From assembly GCF_010389155.1 (NCBI RefSeq), contig NC_057765.1:27654980-27718979 (forward strand): DNA of 64,000 bases, given 5' to 3'. Below are positions 24,661-41,542 of the stretch, one piece after another. Position 1 is the stretch's first letter. Every line of letters starts with the position of its first letter. Source of the DNA: Erigeron canadensis (Eukaryota > Streptophyta > Magnoliopsida > Asterales > Asteraceae). Below the pieces are notes generated by a model. That model ran no database searches and was not told where the DNA came from. It saw only the letters and a list, made by a program, of their open reading frames with translations. The translations under genes were made by a program, and so were the position numbers.

Positions 24661-25146
24661 CATGGGTTTTTCCAACGTTATTCCCTATACAACATGGGTT
24701 TTTCCAACACTACCCCCCATACAACATCAGTAGTTCAGTACACGGGCAATAAGGGGTTTTGCATGAAATCGGAGGACTTGTAGGTATAGATTAGTTGCTG
24801 ACTGGGTTGAGATCGTCTTCATGTAAATAAGTATGATCTGCCATGGTTCCTAGTTGTTTTGGTGTATGTCTTCGGTCACCTTTTGTTTTTCTCCCTTTTC
24901 TTTTTGAATTTTGTCACCAAAAAGGTTGATAGGAATAAGGTCTTGCAATGGAAGTCTCTGTAGTGTAGATCAGCTGCGGGTTATTATAATAATACAAAGA
25001 TTTACTTGGTTCACTGCATTGTATACTTTCAAACCATTAAACCCGAGGTAGTGACTGGTGAATACTCGGAATTGGACCAAAGGAGAGCAGTTCTCTAGGG
25101 TCTAAAAAAACAAAAAGAACTTATGAAGCTACTACTGAACTCTTTA

Positions 25147-25277
25147 GGGGTCGTTTGGTTCGTATATTCTAATTTGATGGAATGGAATTGAGATTTCTTT
25201 CTAATTATTTTAGCTTGACACAGGAAATTTTAAATTTCATTTCATCAAATTACCTTAAAATCTAACCAAACGGCCCC
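25147..25277. mobile_element. MITE with GGGGTCGTTTGGTT ends
   Basis: GGGGTCGTTTGGTT at the left is mirrored by AACCAAACGGCCCC at the right, with further inverted homology inside (AATTTGATGGAATGG against CATTTCATCAAATT). Length is 131 bp. The ends resemble hAT-type plant MITEs. A convincing target duplication was not found. Confidence 0.7.
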
Positions 25278-25689
25278 TTTCACTATATGTGCAATTGGTC
25301 ATCGATTAAGAGTATATGTTGATTTTAAGCAGTGTGGTGGATATAAGGATATTGCTAACAATGATGGTATAAGCTATATTTCAGCATCCCTTTTAGATAG
25401 TTCTAGGAAACGGAAAGACTTAAAAGAATGGGAAAAATGGGGTGGGGGGTTTGTTTCGCTCAAATAACATGCATGCCAAGCGTGTGGTAGTGTCGTAACT
25501 CGTGAGCCATCTGAAAGCCATGTGATGCCCACATGGAAACAAGTAATGGAGATCATGAATCAATGATGGGTAAATGGTTTGAATGGGCCAAATGCGACAC
25601 AAACACAATATCCGTGTCATACCACAACAACTCACCGTCGCAGCCATCACTATTGCTCGCCTCCACCATCATACCGTCGTCGCAGCTAT

Positions 25690-25718
25690 TACCGTCGCAT
25701 TACGCAGATATCATGCTA
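25690..25718 (+). mobile_element. Helitron-like 3' terminus
   Basis: A hairpin-forming CGCATTACGC is followed by about 10 nt, then CTAG at 25715-25718 and T-rich target DNA. It is preceded by the same CCACCATC/CCGTCG-type sequence seen at 35.65-35.70 kb. The 5' end is not determined. The hairpin is imperfect. Confidence 0.4.
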
Positions 25719-26953
25719 GTTTGGTATTAATAAAATTTGAAAGTACACGATGGATGTTGGTGAAGAAAAATCGCTGGAGTTTTGGTGAAAAAGTGGATCA
25801 TTATCTAATATGATAAAGTAATAGGATGTGAACGATAGTTTTTTTTGTCTTTATATACGTTTTTAATATAAATTAAAGATTTAGCAATTATGAAATAAAA
25901 AGTGGATTCGGTAGAGTGATCCCCCCCTTCCCTGAACATTTCTTCTTGTCTTTTTTTTTTTTATATAGTTTTTTTAATAATAATGTATTTGTATTTTGGC
26001 CTTTTTTTTTCTTTTTACTTTTTTATCCCTCCTATTTTCTTTGTATTACTTCAACCCCTAACTTTATATAATTTGTGTGTTTTTTTTAATCTTTTTTTTT
26101 TTATACCTATATCACATTTAATATTTCTTTCATAGCTTTTTAAATATTATAAACTTTTTAAATCATATATATATATATATATATTGTTATTTACTATTTT
26201 TTTTATTATTTTTTTTTGATATTTTTGTTGCATAGTGTATCCTTGTATTATTTTAAACATTTTATTTTATACCTTTTTCACATGTAACATTTGTTTTTTC
26301 TATAACATATTCATTTGGTTTTCGTATTCCTTTTTTTCTCTCTCTCCTTTTTTTGGTTTAATATATTTCTTTTGTATTTTTTTTTTAACATTTGGTTTTG
26401 AATATTTTTTGTCTCCCATAAAATAAACGATATTGTGCCAATTCCAGTTATAAACTACCGCATACTTGTTTCATAATTTTCAACTGAGCGACAGACCCAA
26501 CATGACTGACAGATAAGCCGACGTTAATTAAACTAGGAGTCTAATTTGGTAATGGGCGGTTCATTTTTCAAATTTGTGATTTTTTTAGCCCTTATAAACG
26601 CAAACGTTTTCAAAAACTTATGCAGCCCATCGGACGACATGAACTTCCTAGTTTTTAAGGAATCATAATAAAATTAACAAAATTTGATAAATATATTAAT
26701 TTGGTAAATAGTTTGTCTATTACACTCTTTTGGAAAAAACTCTAATAATATCTATCTATTTTATAAATGACACGATATTTTTTACTTATCTTCAAGCTAT
26801 AAAAATGTTGGTTATATTAAAAAAATAACACCGTTTATAGTTATCATTCATTTTCACCGTTTATAAGTTATTGTTTCATAATAAATGTCATATCTACCCA
26901 ACTTAATAAATGAAGTATAAATAAAACTCTAAAATTCTTAATAATTATTTTTA

Positions 26954-27110
26954 TGGTGAATTACAAGGATAATACCTGAAGTATACACAAAATTACATTT
27001 TTGATACCTCACATGCATGACATGTGACTTGACTCGCATAAATTTTAAATTGTAGGTATGACCAGTGTAGTTTCAAACAAACTTCAGGTATAATTTTTGT
27101 AATTTACCCT
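26954..27110. mobile_element. Foldback MITE
   Basis: GGTGAATTACAAGGATAATACC at the left pairs with the inverse of GTATAATTTTTGTAATTTACCC at the right, and ACCTGAAGT pairs with ACTTCAGGT. About 157 bp. Ends of the GGTAAATTAC type are common in Mutator-like plant MITEs; the assignment is inference. Confidence 0.65.
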
Positions 27111-27894
27111 AAAAAAAATTAACATTTATAGTTATTATTCATTTTCACCAAAATATACTAAACATAGAAATAACAAGGGGTGTTCAAAACTATCTGTACC
27201 CCACCCTTTATCCAAAAATACGATATGATTTTATCTGAAAAATCGGATATCCGTAAATGTCTGAAAAGTCTCAAAAACCGTTATCGGAAAAAAAACACTA
27301 TAGTTTTCGCCCTATTATAAAGAAAAAATAAGGTGATTAAAATCTTACATAATAATATGTACATTTAATAAAAATTTATATTAATGATACATATTTGAAA
27401 AAAAAGTATTTTGAATTTTAAATAGAAAAATATAATGATGTCATAATTAAATTAAAAGGATATGTGGTAATACAAATTTTAAAATATCTTATCTCATCAC
27501 AAATTTTTCTTTATTAATATAAATAAAATTATAATAGATTCATTAATTATCTCTTCCAATTTCATCTTTTAATTTTGACAAGGGTGATAATTAAGTTGTA
27601 AAAAATATATCAGACCTGGTTTTTAAGAAAGAAAGTATCATTTTCCATCAAAAATAACTTAAATATAATCTCAATTTTAAAACCTGGATTGAATACGTTA
27701 ATTAACTCAATACCATTTAACCTAGCCCGACCCGGTTCGTGTCCATCCATGGATCACAGAAAAAAGACCGGTCCTTATTGTAAAACGTATGATGAGTAAA
27801 CAAACCGGGTCATAGCGAAAGAGGGCATCTCCATTAACGTTGAGCGTCTCGTCATCATCTGGAGCAACAACTACAACTACTACCAGTGTCAAAA

Positions 27895-32350
<4,456 letters not shown>

Positions 32351-32744
32351 ACGTGTTTTGCCTTTTTAATCTTCTGAGAATAAAGTGTATGGTGATATTG
32401 TTATATGTTTTGATCATGCCCTGTAAGATCTACATGCCTTGAGGTTGTAAAAGGTTGAGATAGTTAAAGGCAATAACGACTGTTGTGACTTTCTTTAGAC
32501 GAAATACGAGCAAATGGACTTGTAAGTAGTCGCCGTGATTGCATTTCACATTTTCGCCTTTATATGAAGGTATGATGCTTTCAAGACAACTCCAGAATTT
32601 CCTATTTGAATTGTGTAGACATTTACTATGTGAAAAGCTGTGTTGTTCGTTTTCCATAATATAAACGGAGCGCATCCTATTTGAAATTTATTTCCTTCTA
32701 GCTACTTGGCTAACATTATTGGAAGGCCTACTGTTTAATGGTAG

Positions 32745-32835
32745 ATTGCGGCAACGGCAACGGCAACGGTACCCAATCCCGGCACAAGCTGGGGTACGGG
32801 GGAGGTATGATGTAGACAGACCTTACCCTTCAAGT
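32745..32835 (-). mobile_element. TS-type SINE fragment
   Basis: The CGGCAACGGCAACGGCAACGG tract, followed by TACCCAATCCCGGCACAAGC and then GGGGGAGGTATGATGTAGAC, matches the tail end of the same SINE family as 16.5 and 38.04 kb, on the minus strand. It is truncated, with no pol III boxes. Confidence 0.5.
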
Positions 32836-34547
32836 TTAATGGTAGATTTGGTTAATAATTATAATTTTCATATTAACCCTTCAAGTTTCAAAATTTACAG
32901 AATTTCCCCCTACATAACCACACAACTGCAGCTATCATCCCTACAGTTAATTGCGCTAATTAACTTTTTGATATGAATGCCCCAAACTAGACACCGATCA
33001 TTGGATACCTCTTACCAAGTCGGAAGGAAACAAAAGCAAAACACAAAATTAGTAGTAGAGACTAGAGAAGCTGAAGGTTTCAAAACGAACTTAATATGCT
33101 GCTAACGTGACGGTTGTATAACCTTTAATATATGGGATTTTCCTAGTGAGTTTTAAATTTTAGAGTAAATTGTACTTTTCGTCCCTGAAGTTGGTATGTT
33201 TTTCACTTTTGATCTCTAAACTTTAAAAATTACAATTTTGATCTTAAAGTTGGTCAATTTTTTCAATAATCGTCTTTTGGCACTTACGGCGTTAAAAAAA
33301 TGGCCGTTAACATATGCACGTGCTAGACACATGAGGGCATTAATGTCATTTCACCTTACACCGAGGGATGAAAAGTGAAAATATAGCTAATTGAGGATGA
33401 AAAGTGAAAAAACAGATACTTGAGGGATAAAAGGTTTCTATTATTGTCAAAATTTTCAATGTTTTCGAACAGAATAATTTTTATTTGATACATGCAATAT
33501 CAAACCATATCTTAATGAGTTTTAATTAATTTTATTTGACTTCCCACTTTTCTTTATCTAATAATACGAAAAAATAATCTAAAGCAAGTATATCAACCCC
33601 ATATAAAAATCTTCCATGGTTCACTGAATATCCCCACACGAATAATGTCACTTCTTTTTTCTTTTTCATATAATAAGGTAATTTCCTTTTCAAATAGTTT
33701 AGTTTAAACTTCAAACATAGTTCTTTTTAGGTATATCGAAAACGTTTGATTTCTTTAAAAAAAAGCCTAAGTTTGTGATTAACAAAAGGAGGGGAACGTT
33801 TGGACATATATCTTGTAGAAATATATATCATAATAACTCTGTTAAAGACCTACTAGATAAATCTCTTCTTCTTTTTTTTTTTTTTTTTTATAATGAAAAT
33901 TGAAGTGAAATGTTCATTTGAAAAACCAAAATTTTCGTGAAAATTTAAAAACTGTCAACACACTGTAATCTGAATTTAACACAATATGTTTTAATTGTGT
34001 TTTTTAAAACCCAATGTTTTTTAAAAACCCAATGTTTTTATTGTGTAATCCCAAAAACATATTGTGTTAATTTACAATCACAATGTGTTTTTTATAGCGT
34101 GTGAAAAGTTGAAAGTTATTCAAACACACTTTGCTATGAATTTAACACATTGTGTTTTCTAAAAAAAAAATAAATTAAAAACAGATTGTGTTAAATTAAG
34201 ATCACAATATATTTTGACTAGTTTTTTAGTTTTTATAAAAATTTTTGTTTTTAAATGATCAGAAACCGAAAATTGAAACTTAAACAATAATAGTATGCTT
34301 TTTTAACTAAAAATGGAAACCTTCGCGAGAATAATATTTCTGTACAAATAAATTAAGATATTAAAAAATTACATAAATGGGACAGAAGCATAAGATTCTA
34401 CAAATGCTTTTACTAGAGAAATTTAAAAAGGTACTTCAAGCATACAAAATTGAAGATTCCATGACCCACAAAATATCTTTTAGTTGGTACTCACAGGATT
34501 CCTCTCACGGTGCTGTTATTGGTATCATTATGTAATTATATTCTGAA
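32836..34547. other. Gene-free spacer downstream of NDUFS8
   Basis: This contains a MITE-like element at 33163-33440 and repeated AACACAATATGTT/AACACATTGTGTT-type words between 33970 and 34220. No open reading frame has recognisable content. Confidence 0.45.
33163..33440. mobile_element. MITE-like foldback element
   Basis: The left end (GTACTTTTCGTCCCTGAAGT, then TTTTTCACTTTTGATC) is an imperfect inverse of the right end (GATGAAAAGTGAAAAAAC, then ACTTGAGGGATAAAAGG). Sequences of this kind are common Mutator-like MITEs in eudicots. A target duplication was not established. Confidence 0.6.
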
Positions 34548-34865
34548 GGCGTGTTTGGTTCACAGAACATTTTTGAAAGAAATGAAATTTTTTGAAGGAA
34601 TTAGAACTTGAAGAAATGGAATTTGACGGAATGTTTTTGATTTTTTGAGAATTCAAGTGACGGAAGAAATAAAATTCATTCCTCCATCGCCAAGGAATGG
34701 AGATTCCATCAAATGATGGAATGTTTACATTCCTACGGAATGAGATTCCTCCTTCTTTGAATAACTAAACGCACTAGATAATGAAATTTACTTCCAATTT
34801 CATTAGATTTCATTAAATTCCAATTTCATTAGATTTCATAAAATTCTGTGAAACAAACGCGACCT
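34548..34865. mobile_element. MITE with GGCGTGTTTGGTTCACAGAA ends
   Basis: GGCGTGTTTGGTTCACAGAA at the left pairs with the inverse of TTCTGTGAAACAAACGCGACC at the right. The interior is rich in GGAATTTGA/AATTTCATT inverted words. Length is 318 bp. The superfamily is uncertain (hAT or Harbinger). Confidence 0.7.
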
Positions 34866-35080
34866 AAGGTGATTCTCTTTAATGGTTAAATAAATATTAT
34901 AAAAATCTATCATACTTTTAAAGTTATTCCATTTATATTTGTGTCAAGATTTGAGCTTTAGTTTTTTTTTCTTTTTAAAATGCATAAGCCTCTCTCCCAA
35001 GTAGACTAACTCCATATTAACACCTAAGATGATTTATTCACATGCATCAACTTTCTTTAACGATCTTCATTGTTAAATGA

Positions 35081-35335
35081 CCCATCACCGGTCATGCACC
35101 ACTGAATGCATTTGAGGTGAACGGTTATCATTACGAGCACAATTGTTATTTCGCCGAGTTCCATCCGGAGTGGTCCACTTTCGTTAAAAGTTATTCGGCA
35201 CCAAAGGACAAAAGAAGATATTTCAAAAGGATCGAAAAAATGCTCATAAAATCGCGGAAAGAACATATAATGTGCTACAGGATAGATGACAAATTATCGA
35301 AAACCCGAGACGAGCTTAGAGCACAAACGAGCTAA
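35081..35335 (+). pseudogene. Unrecognised coding-like fragment
   Basis: An open stretch of about 85 codons ends at 35335. It has a non-random composition: aromatic/His-rich at first (NGYHYEHNCYFAEFHPEWST), then Lys/Arg-rich (KRRYFKRIEKMLIKSRK). There is no ATG near its beginning, so it would be an internal or last exon, or a relic. I do not recognise a family. It sits between MITEs and has no partner exons that I could identify. Confidence 0.25.
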
Positions 35336-35692
35336 GACGTACTATGTACGCTTGCATCATATTACATAACATTGATTCTTGAAGAAAATGTATATGCAAT
35401 AATCCCCTCAGTGCGTACTATATGGAAGCTACAAACTTGTAAGGTCGTACATTTAAGCACAAACTCGTCTTGATAATGGTGCGCCAAAGGGAAAACCATT
35501 ATAATATTCAACCTCTATTTACTGAAATTATCCCTATCCTTTTATTATTAATTAAAATATCTCCATTTACTGAAATAAATTACAACATACATCCTTCAAA
35601 CCTTAGAAAAAATATATTATCTCCTTTTACGTCAATTATTTTTTCTTTAATAACAAAACTGCTACCGCCACCATCGCCACTATCACCGTCGC

Positions 35693-35716
35693 CGCATTGC
35701 GCGAGTACTCTTCTAG
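35693..35716 (+). mobile_element. Helitron-like 3' terminus
   Basis: CGCATTGCGCG forms a GC-rich hairpin. It is followed by about 9 nt and then CTAG at 35713-35716 with T after it, the layout of a Helitron 3' end. The preceding 200 bases (from about 35480) share wording with the repeats at 7.1 and 14.1 kb. No Rep/helicase is seen. Confidence 0.45.
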
Positions 35717-36272
35717 TCTATACCCCTTTATAAAGAGTATTGGATCTTTTAAATTTCATCACTTTTTTTCTTTCCATAATACCCATACTTAAATATAAAA
35801 CCCTTATATACCATTCTTTCCCTCATTCCCTCTAATTATTAAACACTTTCATCGACCTTCGATCTATCATCCTCCGCCGTCGCCCTCTTTCTCTATCGCC
35901 TCCCTCAATCTCCACCACCGTTTCTTTTTTATATTGTTATCACCTTCTAACCACCGCAGCGCACAAACACTATACTCGTTCTTAATTTAAAACACTAGAT
36001 ATGCTCTAGAATCCTCTTCTTGGCTTAAATTAGTTCTTATATGTAACAACCCTGAACTTTGGTAATTACTATTAAAATTCAAAATTATGACAAAAAATAC
36101 TGAAATTTTCAAGCTAATATCGAGAAAATCCTGTATTATGTGTGATATAGATGATAACAACCACGATACCCCCAAAATCCATTGAAATGTGGGGTATAAG
36201 GAGGGTATGATGTAAATAGTCATATTTTTATCCTAAGGTAGAAAGATTGGGTTAAGTAAACTATTAAAATAA

Positions 36273-36458
36273 AGGGAAAATGCTCCGTACTGCAGACTTT
36301 ACCTAAGTTTAGGTTTTTAAAAAAAGTTACAAATTAAACTTTTGAATCTAATAAACATACATAGCTCCTCCTGAATTTTAAATAACCTCCCCTTGAATTT
36401 TACATAACCCTCTGCTTTACTTAAGATAGGTACTGCATGCTTTATCTAACTTTTCCCT
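36273..36458. mobile_element. hAT-like MITE with perfect 8-bp target duplication
   Basis: The ends AGGGAAAA and TTTTCCCT are inverted. TAAAATAA occurs directly outside both ends (36265-36272 and 36459-36466). An 8-bp duplication is the hAT signature. Length is 186 bp. The interior GTACTGCAGACTTTACCTAAG is partly mirrored by TACTGCATGCTTTATCTAAC. Confidence 0.65.
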
Positions 36459-36653
36459 TAAAATAAAAGTAACTAAGTAAAAGTTCCAAAAATCTGAATA
36501 TGCACTTAATTGTCTACTATAAAATTTAAGATCATCGACCACTTCTCTTGCATTTAATCTTTCAAATTTGTTCAAGGATTCCATGGAATACTAGATTTTA
36601 TACTAGTGCATGACCAGATCGATTTCCAGCAAAGCTGGATTCCTATGTTCTTT

Positions 36654-37490
36654 TCAGTGCCTTGGGGGATAAAATATGCCTATATTGGCAATCGTTAACT
36701 TCTTATCATAAGGCACAGTAAAAGAGTTCCAAGACAATCCATTGCTGAGGCCGGGCCAATTATAGCTCAGAGTACATTCGTACGTAAGAGTTTTCAGCAA
36801 CTTGATAGGAGGACCATAAGAACAACTCTCAAAAATCTGTGTCAAAGAATAGATCCATAAAAACTACTTTCTGCTCGGTGGAGCGATGATTCCAATTATT
36901 AGAGGTGGAAATGAATGAGTCAATTCGGGTTATGCTATATCTTCAGCAGGTTAAACGGGTAAAAAAATGCTATAAAAAAACCACGTCAAATGGGCCGCAT
37001 GGGTCAAAAAGGTCGAAAGTTGGCCAATGTGCATTATTTATGCATTCCTGCATTTCTAAAAGACATAAATAGATACCACATGTCCACATAAATCAAATTT
37101 GTTGTGATAAAACAGATTTATGATCATTTTAATTAACACACTAAATATTTTCCAGAAATTAAACAAGAAAGTACTCTTTGTCGACTTGAACCGTGCAAAA
37201 ACAATACCAGTTTTGACCCGAACCCATTTAACTGATTACTTAGCCCTCCCAGCCCAGTTTAACAACTCTACTAGATATCAATCCAAAGATGCATCTTGCT
37301 TTATATCTAGCTCTAGCCACTTTACATATTCTTAAAAAAGTTGCAATGCATATTTCTTGTGTTCTGATCACAGCAGCCCCATTATAATGTGGCCAAGAAC
37401 CAACAAATGTGACTTTGGCAACTTGTTCAACAGGATTCTCAATTGCTATCGAATTCTTTCCTATGTTCCATAATAATCTTTCTAACTTTC
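36654..37490 (-). pseudogene. Two coding-like minus-strand exons of an unidentified gene (fragment)
   Basis: At about 37480-37330 the minus strand reads NSIAIENPVEQVAKVTFVGS and then WPHYNGAAVIRTQEICIAT without a stop. At 36835-36654, after a good acceptor (TTCTTTGACACAG), it reads SCSYGPPIKLLKTLTYECTL and ends SFTVPYDKKLTIANIGIFYP before a stop. Both look like real protein sequence: balanced composition, conserved-looking aromatic, Gly and Pro residues. I cannot name the family, and no upstream exons or start are visible, so this is probably a fragment or pseudogene. Confidence 0.35.
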
Positions 37491-37757
37491 AAGAAAAGGA
37501 TGCTTTGACTTGTCAAACAAGCTCTAGTAATCTGATAAGTAAGTCGGTACACTACGAAATTACCCGTGAACTGAAAGTTTAATTGACATATGTATTACGG
37601 GTATAGTATATAGTTTCTCTACAGAAAGAATATCAATCCCAAAAGAAGGTTTATAAATCACAAGTAATCAACTAAGTTGAACAAACTACATATGAGTGTA
37701 ATTTACTAATCTTCCTATATCAAAGGTATGAATGATAATTTAAATGTCTTAACTAGT

Positions 37758-38018
37758 ATTCTCTCAGTCCTAATTCAAAATGTTATAGTTTGACTTTTTG
37801 AGTCAATTTTCTAAACTTTAACCATAAATAATACTTATCTTTTTGTGTGTTATATAACATTTTATGAAAACTATATCGATGAAAATACATGTAAAACCCA
37901 ATTCATTTATATATCTTACATTAAGTGTTATATAACAGAATCAAAGTTATTTATGTTCAAAGTTGAAAGTGAAAGACCCAACAAGTCAAACTAGGACATT
38001 TAGGATGAGATGAAGTAG
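37758..38018. mobile_element. Stowaway-like (Tc1/mariner) MITE
   Basis: TTCTCTCAGTCCTAATTCAAAATG at the left is an imperfect inverse of the right end, which reads AGGACATTTAGGATGAGATGAAG. It is flanked by TA on both sides. The CTC...CAGTCC(T/C)AATT end is characteristic of Stowaway-type elements. Length is about 260 bp. Confidence 0.65.
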
Positions 38019-38036
38019 TTCTTAACAATTTACTGT

Positions 38037-38175
38037 TAATCAACAACAACAACAACAACAGCAACAAGACCCAATTCCTGCATGCGTGGTACGTACAGGG
38101 GAGGTGAGATGTAGACAGTCTTGCCTCTATCTAGATGTAGAGAGACTGCTTCCATAAGGACCTCTGGCCAAACAA
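38037..38175 (-). mobile_element. TS-type SINE fragment with (TTG)n tail
   Basis: An AACAACAACAACAACAACAG tract, which is (TTG)n on the minus strand, is followed by AAGACCCAATTCCTGCATGC, GGGGAGGTGAGATGTAGACA and CTTCCATAAGGACCTC. This is the same family as 16.5 and 32.75 kb and the least diverged tail of the three. Confidence 0.6.
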
Positions 38176-41110
38176 GTAAATGAAATCAACTATGAGGCTT
38201 TTTAGAGACGAAAATGGATTCTAATTAAGTAAGTGCTAAAACGGGCTACTCTATGCCACATAATACGTTAAACATAGATGTGATGCCAAGAACATTTTAA
38301 AGTTTTATACGATGGGACACAATTATACGTCCTTTTCATACCTTCATTTGTGTATGTATAATCTGCTTGGGGATTGTTGTGGGGTATACTATGTATTTAT
38401 GTAACTATGTATATCGGGATGTTTATTGAGACTGCTGTCGTTGGGATGATTATCTTTGCTTATGTTGCTTTTATGTCCCATTTGTTTTGTATCACTGCTG
38501 CACTTATAGTTAGATGGCGATTAGTCAGTTATTTGCATTGATATTCATGCCATGCTAGTTACACTAGTTGATGTTAGGATTGCCATGATCATGTTGCACT
38601 TATGGGGGATCATCGTTGATGATTGGTATTTGATACTCAAGCTGATAAGAAGACATAATAATTACTCGTATCATATAACATTGCAATGTTGTCAATACTC
38701 AGAGTACAATTTACGCAGAAAAGAGTTAAGCTTAACCCATGGTAGACCCACCTGGGACTATCATGTAGACATAGGTTACACGGGTAATCATGCTACCTTG
38801 TGTAACAAATGAGATTCAGCATTGAGTTAGAGATTGTGACCTAATTAACCACCTTGACGTAGATTCTTATTCTAGGATTGGGTTATGCTTATCCTAAACG
38901 ACGCTGATGAACCACAGACAATGCATTAACCATTGGGTGTGAGGTACCAAAATGGTGTATGACTAATTAACTAAGGGAAACCATCTGTGCTGCAAGATTC
39001 TCCTTGAAATATAGTAAACGTATATGTTGATCCCTCAAGTGTGAAGGAAGCTACACCAATGACTCTATGAGGCTATGACTTTCCCAAATAAATTTGCAAC
39101 ATCATTAAACACTAAAGCAAGCCCTTGATCCAAATAGAAGAAATTAATAAAAGATTCTTGTAGTACTAGAGTTACATATATAGGTGTCTATATTTGGTAC
39201 TTCACTGATATCAGCAAGTATATCAATATAAATCTTTATGAAATCAAGTAAGAAGCTACACACGTACAGCATCATATATCATAGAAACCATATATATGAT
39301 CATCTGAAAAGGTTATGAAAAGGAATACATTATAAAGGAAATGGGCTTCCTTTGTTAATTTTCTATTTTCTTTATCCTTCCTGCTTTTGTTTTTAATTTG
39401 TGGCCCACTGGTCGACGTGCCATTAAATGTTGGCAGCGCCGCCCTAGTTCCGGGCAAAGTGGGCGATGGTCGAGGGCATTACCATACAAACTAACTAACT
39501 AAAACCAACGTTTCATCCAATGTTTTTGTCAAGGGGTGCTGCCCGCGTGTCAAAACCAGCAATGGGCAGCTCCCCCTTCACCCTCGCTAGATTTAATAGG
39601 AGACGGACCCCAACCAATGGCAGGCCCGGTTTGATAAATCAGACTCCAAAACTCTACACAGGTTGCATGTATCTCTTATTTGACAATATTAATTAGTAAC
39701 TACCAAATGTAAATGCTCAAAGATACTTTGTTGGTACAGGAACAAAAAAGTAGAGCTAACAAACAATCAAAACATCACAAAGCAATAATAGATTAAGACT
39801 ATACATATCAAAAGAAGATAAACTGGGTTATCTTAAAAAGCAATATGTTCTGTCCTCATGAAAGTTACAAGTCCTTTATTGTGAAATCACTAGGTATCAT
39901 TTATGCTGACTGATAAAGTCAATAAAAACAAATTATTTCTCATTCTCTAGCTTCACTTATTTGTTTGCACAAGCTATCCTCCTAATTGGCTTTTTTTTTA
40001 GTGCACATCTTCAGAGAGCTTAGAATAGATATCTTGCACCCAAAGCATGAAATGGATGGATGATATATCTCCATTTGTAAATATGTGTGAATATATAATT
40101 ATTTGTCTTTTAAACAAAACTCTGTATGTTTCATACAAAATCAATCTAACAACCAAGGATCTCTACTTTTCATATATCTTCAGATAAGCTTTGCTTGCAT
40201 TAGTTGTAGCACTTTAACTAAAAAAAAAAGGAAATCTTGGACTGTAAATCATAGCCAGTCTTTTAGCACAAATACTAGATACCTTTTTGGTTAAATTGTA
40301 AGCGCGGACGATAACTGCATAAAAATGATAGAAATACACAAATTGACTAGTTGTTACAGTAACTAAAACATGCATTATGAGACTTGCATTACATACAAGA
40401 TAAGATATAAATGACCCGACTTTCGATCTCTTGGCGATCGAAACAAAATCATCGTACGACAACAGCTGGCCGGCCAGCTACAAAACTTGGACATTTGTTC
40501 AGGACATGGTACAACTTTAAGATAAGAATGTGATTTTTTGGGTGAATTATTATATATATGGTTATATCTATATCTATTCTAATGAGTTGACACCCTTGTG
40601 GTTTAGTCACTTGATCTGGTGCATGTCTCAGCCTGCCTTATTTACTATGACAACAAAAGTACAGAACAGTCTTGATAGCACTAATTAGCAGGGATTATTT
40701 CTTTCTATTGGCATACTGACTTAACCCATTACTTAACTAAAGTTACATTAGGTATTTAGGTAGTAGCTCCAAATGTAGACATGTAGTTGAAATTTATGTA
40801 CGCGCGAACTAACAAATAACAAGTCTGGAAAGTTTCCAATAACAAGTAACGGCTTCGTATATTTAGATGGCCTTGATATAGTATGCTGACAGCCAGATTA
40901 TAGCGAGTAAGATGTTGACCCAGATATATGATCGAGGATCATCGATACGTAGGAAAATATAGATTCAGGAAATCCTGATTCTTCCACCACACGAAGGATA
41001 ACTTTTGTCCGCCTCATTTGTGGTGCTTACGGATACATGTAACATATATAATATTCTTATATTTGGATGGGCAACCTTTACGAGCCAACTAGCACGAACC
41101 CATTTTAGTA
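38176..41110. other. Gene-free region upstream of the RADIALIS-like gene
   Basis: About 38360-39100 resembles a degraded LTR-retrotransposon fragment of moderate complexity without open frames. About 39410-39660 has a GC-richer repeat-like stretch (GGGGTGCTGCCCGCGTGTCAA). From about 40147 the sequence is the first copy of the segment repeated after the gap. No gene is supported. Confidence 0.4.
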
Positions 41111-41125
41111 CTTACGTTCTGGAGC

Positions 41126-41132
41126 TATAAAA
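41126..41132 (+). promoter_or_regulatory. TATA box of the RADIALIS-like gene
   Basis: TATAAAA lies 165 bp upstream of the start codon in a moderately GC-containing context. Transcription would begin about 30 bp downstream, leaving a leader of roughly 140 bases. The match is strong, but no start-site data are available. Confidence 0.55.
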
Positions 41133-41296
41133 GGACTTGATGCCACCTATTGTTACATATCAGCTCTTAGAGGCTTGACTTAGTGTGTTCTTTAATCCTA
41201 TAAGTCTCACCATATTCTTCCAAGCTTTCTGCTTTCATAACATATATACTACGGCATAATTAAACACATAAAATTTCCCTTTTCTTCAGTATTTGC

Positions 41297-41542
41297 ATGG
41301 CATCTAGCTCAATGTCGACACGTGGGTCAGGTTCATGGACGGTCAAGCAGAACAAGGACTTTGAAGAGGCTTTAGCTGTGTTCGACAAGGATACCCCTGA
41401 CCGATGGCACAATGTCGCCAGGGCTGTTGGTGGGAAGACGCCAGAGGAAGTTAAGAGACATTACGAAATCCTCGTGCAGGATGTGAAGCACATAGAGAAT
41501 GGACGCGTTCCCTTCCCCGATTATAGGACCCCTGGGACATAA
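41297..41542 (+). CDS. RADIALIS-like SANT/MYB transcription factor (I-box binding type)
   Basis: A small single-MYB-domain protein of 81 residues in the RAD/RL family. Members antagonise larger MYB partners and influence floral symmetry, seed and hypocotyl growth; the specific role here is unknown. The SANT domain covers about residues 12-60, with the spaced aromatics Trp14, Trp37 and Tyr56, the family block [20 protein letters not shown], then [13 protein letters not shown]. The tail [11 protein letters not shown] is short, similar to the shortest RL proteins. A donor (GTAATT at 41551) just after the stop and an acceptor at 42346 (ATGCAG) suggest a 3' UTR intron of about 795 bp, which fits the intron placement in RL genes. 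A frameshifted twin lies across the gap at 45249. Confidence 0.9.
   Translation: MASSSMSTRGSGSWTVKQNKDFEEALAVFDKDTPDRWHNVARAVGGKTPEEVKRHYEILVQDVKHIENGRVPFPDYRTPGT

Larger units (their letters stand above)
24661..27894. other. Intergenic region between the At1g01500-like gene and NDUFS8
   Basis: About 24661-25050 probably includes the 3' UTR of the upstream gene. The rest holds a hAT-like MITE (25147-25277), a Helitron-like end (25690-25718), a T-rich stretch (25930-26400) and a foldback MITE (26954-27110). Open frames in the T-rich stretch are low complexity. The last 50-150 bases should be the NDUFS8 promoter and leader. Confidence 0.45.

Noticed and set aside
26235..26426. Phe/Ile-rich open frame in T-rich DNA
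   Set aside because: The composition follows directly from the T-rich sequence; no domain or splice context.
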